From: Rhizophagus irregularis
Lineage: Eukaryota > Glomeromycota > Glomeromycetes > Glomerales > Glomeraceae
NCBI RefSeq assembly: GCF_026210795.1
Contig: NC_089436.1
Location: 2,046,001-2,110,000 of the forward strand
Direction of reading: 5' to 3'
DNA length: 64,000 bases
Position numbers and translations under genes: made by a program. This document shows, piece after piece, positions 60,290 through 64,000 of this stretch (the first letter of the stretch is position 1; every line of letters starts with the position of its first letter). A model generated the notes under the pieces. That model did not search any database. It had not been told where the DNA came from and saw nothing but the letters and a program-made list of their open reading frames with translations.

Positions 60290-61295
60290 TTTTCGAAGAA
60301 AGGAAAAAAAAATTTTCAGTTTTTTCAGCCACTGTACTTGATTATATATTGAATAATATTTTGATGAGCTGATTTAACTAGTCTATAATGCAATTTCTTT
60401 TTTCATAATTTCTACTGAAATTTTTGTTAGTCTTTGGAACGGATTTTTAGTTACTGTGTAATTAAGTTCTACTACTTTTGAAATGTCATACATGTGACTG
60501 CATCATTATTGACGTAATACATATTCTTCATATAAAATTGTCTTTTTTTTTTGTACAATCTAAAAGTATAACGTCGGTTGCGTTCAAAAGATTCCAAGAA
60601 ACATATTTTTGATTGAACAAAGTTGAAATTATCCTTTACTGGAAGCCCCGATTTTAGATCAATCCAGAAAAGTCCATTCCATGGTATGATCGTTGAAGAT
60701 CGCCAAATCACATGAAATGCAATCTTTCTGTATTATCGGAAAATCTCCGGAAACTAGAACCAGTTCAGTAAATTTATAAATTTTTTTTTAGTATTTCCTT
60801 TGCTCAATCGATGTTTCTTGAATAACTAACTTCTATCATAATAATTATTGCATTAATCGGAATGGATTCAATCATTACGTATAAGCATGTGAAGGTGCAT
60901 ATTAATTTTATTGGCTTCGAGTATCGATAAACCGTCCACAGATCGCCTACATTGCTGTGAAACCCGGTCAACCCAGCCAAAAGTGGGGTACATCATTCTT
61001 GTATAGTCAAATTTTTGGTGACATCACCAAAGCTTCCATATTAAGTTTGTTAGTTTATTCTCTGTGTAATATATATTGTACATCTCAGCCATTCTTGGTT
61101 TTTAATCACCTTTTTCAGTATTTTTTTTTCGTAGACTATAACAAAAAACTATGGTAAATTCTGCCAAAAGAACTGTAAAAAAAAGTTGATAAAATCCACT
61201 GTTAAAAGTTGTCGAAATAGATAATAATAAAATCGGTAATAATATCAACCTAATTATTGAACCTCAACGAGACAAAACGACAGCATCTAAGAAAT
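60290..61295. other. divergent promoter region, methyltransferase / Bqt4-like gene
   Basis: One kb without a supported gene. A 79-codon reverse frame (60472-60711) has fairly coding-like composition but no motif or partner exon. The AUG-less frame extending upstream of the Bqt4-like ATG at 61257 is probably leader sequence. Confidence 0.45.
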
Positions 61296-62567
61296 ATGAC
61301 AACACGTAGTTCAAAAGGAGGAGGCCGTGGTAAACGTTCAACTAACACGCCTGTTCGTTCATCACCTCGAATTGTACGAAGATCTTCGTCTTATCCAAAC
61401 TCTGTAAACCGCCACTTTGTCAACGGAATCCCCATCTTGGAAATTACACTCAGATTCGACGAAGACGAATATGATGTTTGGCGAAGACAAGATACTGATG
61501 AAGTAAATCTTCATTATTTGTTACGTATCAAATATCCTCGAGACGAAGACGAGCAAGCTTGGCATGATGAGCTAGAAAGACTTAAGAAAGAAGTGAGCGA
61601 TGTCAGAATTATTGAAGAAGGCTGGTTTGAAGGTGTTTGGTAATTATTTACTTATTTATTTATTTATTTCTTTTTTTATCTTTTTTTTATTTTCATTTCA
61701 AGTTTATCATTAACTTATTTATTAATAACTTAACAAACCTAATAAACAGGGTTCCACTTGAAAAAGGTACAACATTTTATTAGTGCAATTTTAATTATGA
61801 AAATCTCTAGCCTCATCATTAATTCATTATATCATAATTTATTGTGTATTATACATAATTCGATGAAATTTTAGCAAAAGATATTGCCCATAGATATAAT
61901 ATTTATGAACATGTTGCTGCTCTGCTGGATTCAGAAAATAGTTGGTTTGATACACCAAAAAAGCAAAGTGCAAAAGTCAAGGTATGTTAATTTTTTTGAA
62001 ATTATTCAGATTCATCAATGACTTCGATAAGTATATGAGAGATTATTAAAAGAAGGTACTTTAAATATGATGGATTTAATTTAGAGCGAACGTGCAATGA
62101 ATCAAATGAATTCAATGTTAAATTCTATGCCCGAAATGTCGGCAGAAACCACAAACGGTACTTCTAATAGTACTCGTTCAATGAATTATGGTATACCAAA
62201 TGGAACTGTCAAGTCGGATAACGAGAGCAAGTCTAGTAAAAGACGAACATCTGAAAGAATTAAAGCTAAATCTCAGTCCAGTCAAGAACCATCACCATCT
62301 GCCACATCAACGAAACGTCTCAGAGAAATTGAGAATGAGCGGGATGTGAAAGAAGAAGTTCAAAATCTCAAGCGCAAATTGGATGAAACAGAAGAATACT
62401 TGAACTATGACGTAAATAGTAATAAGAGACGTGCTATTTGGGCAGGAATTGGTGCAGCCGTAGGTGCAGGAATTACAGCATTAGCCCTTCATAATATGGG
62501 TATAGGATTGTCTGATATAGCATCCGGGATCTCTGATTTCTCATCTAAGTTCGCAGAAATGTTTTGA
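61296..62567 (+). CDS. Bqt4-like KilA-N/APSES-fold protein of the inner nuclear membrane
   Basis: Four exons (61296-61639, 61750-61766, 61875-61981, 62085-62567), phases consistent, give 316 residues. Exon 2 is a 17-nt microexon needed to complete the conserved GVWVPLEKAKDIA. The N-terminus is basic and disordered (RSSKGGGRGKRS). An APSES/KilA-N-like domain follows: GIPILEITLRFDEDEYDVWR, RQDTDEVNLHYLLRIKYP, IIEEGWFEGVWVPLEK and AHRYNIYEHVAALLDSE. Then comes a long Ser/Asn-rich linker, a short coiled coil (EEVQNLKRKLDETEEYL), and a Gly/Ala-rich hydrophobic segment (AIWAGIGAAVGAGITALAL) near the C-terminus. Fission yeast Bqt4 has this order and anchors telomeres to the inner nuclear membrane. 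The match is by architecture and motif; the telomere role here is inference. The ATG at 61296 is the first in frame. Confidence 0.82.
61750..61766 (+). other. 17-nt microexon of the Bqt4-like gene
   Basis: The sequence GGTTCCACTTGAAAAAG is bounded by CAG and GTACAA. The upstream exon ends with two bases of a Trp codon and the downstream exon begins CAAAAGATATT, so together they encode W-VPLEK-A. Leaving it out would remove the most conserved motif of the domain and shift the frame. Confidence 0.85.
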
Positions 62568-64000
62568 TTAAAAGTTTTGTCTCGATTAAAATTTATAGGC
62601 GTAAAAAAAAAAATGTTCGGTTATTCTCATTATTAATTCAAAATTTTTATAATATCTTGATATTCCGAATGTTCCTCTTCAATTGACTGATCAATATTCT
62701 TTTTTACTTCTAGATGTTAGATTTTTGAAGGAGGGAATAAATTTTTTTTACGTATTGATTATATTGAACTTATTTGCATATATCGAAGGATTGCTGTTCA
62801 TAAACTAGAGATATAAAATGATGTCAAATAACAAAGTAGACATTTCATTTTGCAAATTTTGTATATTTTTTTTATATATCTTCTTTTTTTTTTGCTTATA
62901 TCTCTTTTTTCTTTGATACATCAATCATATATTAATACATCATCAGTAATCTTAAAAATCATTTATTTACGTGAACGTTTTTATATACTAAAAAATTATT
63001 TAATATTCATTAATATCTTCCGTTTAACGAACAAAAATACAGTTATTATAGTAATTTTTGAAAATTTCCGATATATAATATATATATAAAATTTTTTTTT
63101 AAAATTACATTATTTTTTTTTCTATTTTGGTCTGGTATCAAATTGATTTTGTAATTGATTTTGTATTATATTGGATTTTGTTGGGTATTTTCGAATATAG
63201 AATTGTTTTTTGATCAAAATATATTATTAAAAAAAAAAATAGATTTGATCAATAACTTTTTTTTGGTTTTTTTTCTGATGATGATTTTCGATGATTATAC
63301 CTTGTTAAAAATTATATGCATATATAAAACATTGATTTGCTCCGGAGTTACCGCAGTAACGCATCTCCGGACTCATAAAAATTCGATAAATATACATAAA
63401 AGATAATTCAACCAGAATATTGAAAAGTAGTAATAAACTATTATTAGATTAAAACAAATAAAATCAGATTATTAATCAGTAATTACTTCAAAACCCGTCG
63501 AATATAACCAAATTGAAATTAATTTATCGTCTAATTCTTACGTTAAATTTTGTTTACGTAACGTATTGCTGAAATCCAAATTATTGAATTCTAAACCCGA
63601 AATACAAATTGTTGGATTTATTGTAATGCAAATACTTGAATTTTTTTTTCAATTCACAAACTTACATAAATTTACAGTATAAATTTTTATATCTCTTATT
63701 CAATTCATATAAATACTATTTAATGAAATTATATGATGCAATTAATATTAATATTAATATTTAGTTAATTGAAACCTTCAATATCAATATCATATTCATA
63801 AATGAAATTAAAATTTTATAAGGGGGTATTTTTTTAGATGTTGGTACTGTAAAAGTGGACATATTGCTACTACCATGTTAGAAAATCTATGAATTCAAGT
63901 AAAATTGAAAATTGACTGGAAGCAAAATAACATTTTTGTATTACTAGAATTATTTCAATTATTCAATTTCAGATAAACTTGTATTAGAAAATTAAAAAAG
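62568..64000. other. AT-rich terminal region, no supported gene
   Basis: Low-complexity AT-rich DNA. Open frames at 62850-63089 and 63155-63406 are T-rich and hydrophobic by composition only. A GC-richer imperfect hairpin (CTCCGGAGTTAC / GTAACGCATCTCCGGA) lies at about 63340-63372. Near 63838 there is a short zinc-knuckle-like word (CWYCKSGHIA) without any gene around it. Confidence 0.55.

Noticed and set aside
60472-60711. 79-codon reverse frame between the methyltransferase and the Bqt4-like gene
   Set aside because: Composition is mildly coding-like, but there is no recognisable motif, no neighbouring exon and no second line of support.
62850-63406. Two hydrophobic open frames in the terminal AT-rich region
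   Set aside because: Both are Ile/Leu/Phe-rich because the DNA is T-rich; they lack any domain or splice evidence.
63836-63890. Zinc-knuckle-like word CWYCKSGHIA
   Set aside because: The last metal ligand is not seen and there is no surrounding coding sequence, so it cannot be assigned to a gene or element.

Overview
This window looks like nuclear DNA of an arbuscular mycorrhizal fungus (Glomeromycotina, Rhizophagus-like). That assignment is inference. It rests on very AT-rich DNA, many short phase-variable introns (about 50-100 bp), fungal-type housekeeping genes, and gene-poor stretches full of decayed DNA transposons and fold-back repeats. No plasmid, phage or bacterial gene is visible.

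Layout. Positions 1-2639 are AT-rich with a decayed reverse-strand coding relic, followed by tRNA-Arg(ACG). From 2.9 to 39.8 kb the window is a compact gene island. On the plus strand it holds an RMI1 homologue, a four-module CxxC protein, xanthine dehydrogenase, an aldo-keto reductase, DRG1 GTPase, EBP1/PA2G4, pseudouridine-5'-phosphate glycosidase, POT1 and an SRA-domain protein. On the minus strand it holds an aromatic-L-amino-acid decarboxylase, NC2-alpha, an IMPACT-ERCC1 fusion, an Ufe1/syntaxin-18 SNARE and a large repeat-winged-helix/HerA-like protein. From 39.8 to 59 kb there is no supported host gene. This part holds several terminal-inverted-repeat elements, two fold-back elements, a nested pair of DNA transposons with clear target-site duplications, and about fifteen scattered copies of one palindromic module. 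From 59 to 62.6 kb genes return: a Methyltransf_16-type methyltransferase (minus) and a Bqt4-like inner-nuclear-membrane KilA-N/APSES protein (plus). The last 1.4 kb is AT-rich and empty.

Several genes concern chromosome ends, repair and chromatin: RMI1 (double Holliday junction dissolution), ERCC1 (structure-specific nuclease partner), POT1 (telomeric single-strand binding), a Bqt4-like protein (telomere-to-envelope tethering in fission yeast) and an SRA protein (methylcytosine reading). They are not an operon. Three gene pairs are divergent over short promoters: ERCC1/EBP1 (158 bp), syntaxin-18/PsuG (118 bp) and HerA-like/POT1 (526 bp).

The most unusual items are the IMPACT-ERCC1 fusion, the seven-module winged-helix protein joined to a HerA-like domain with a defective P-loop, the nested transposons at 48.5-54.1 kb with an unassigned transposase-like gene, and the hierarchical fold-back palindrome at 46.6-47.8 kb. 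All exon borders were read by eye from frame, splice signals and family similarity.
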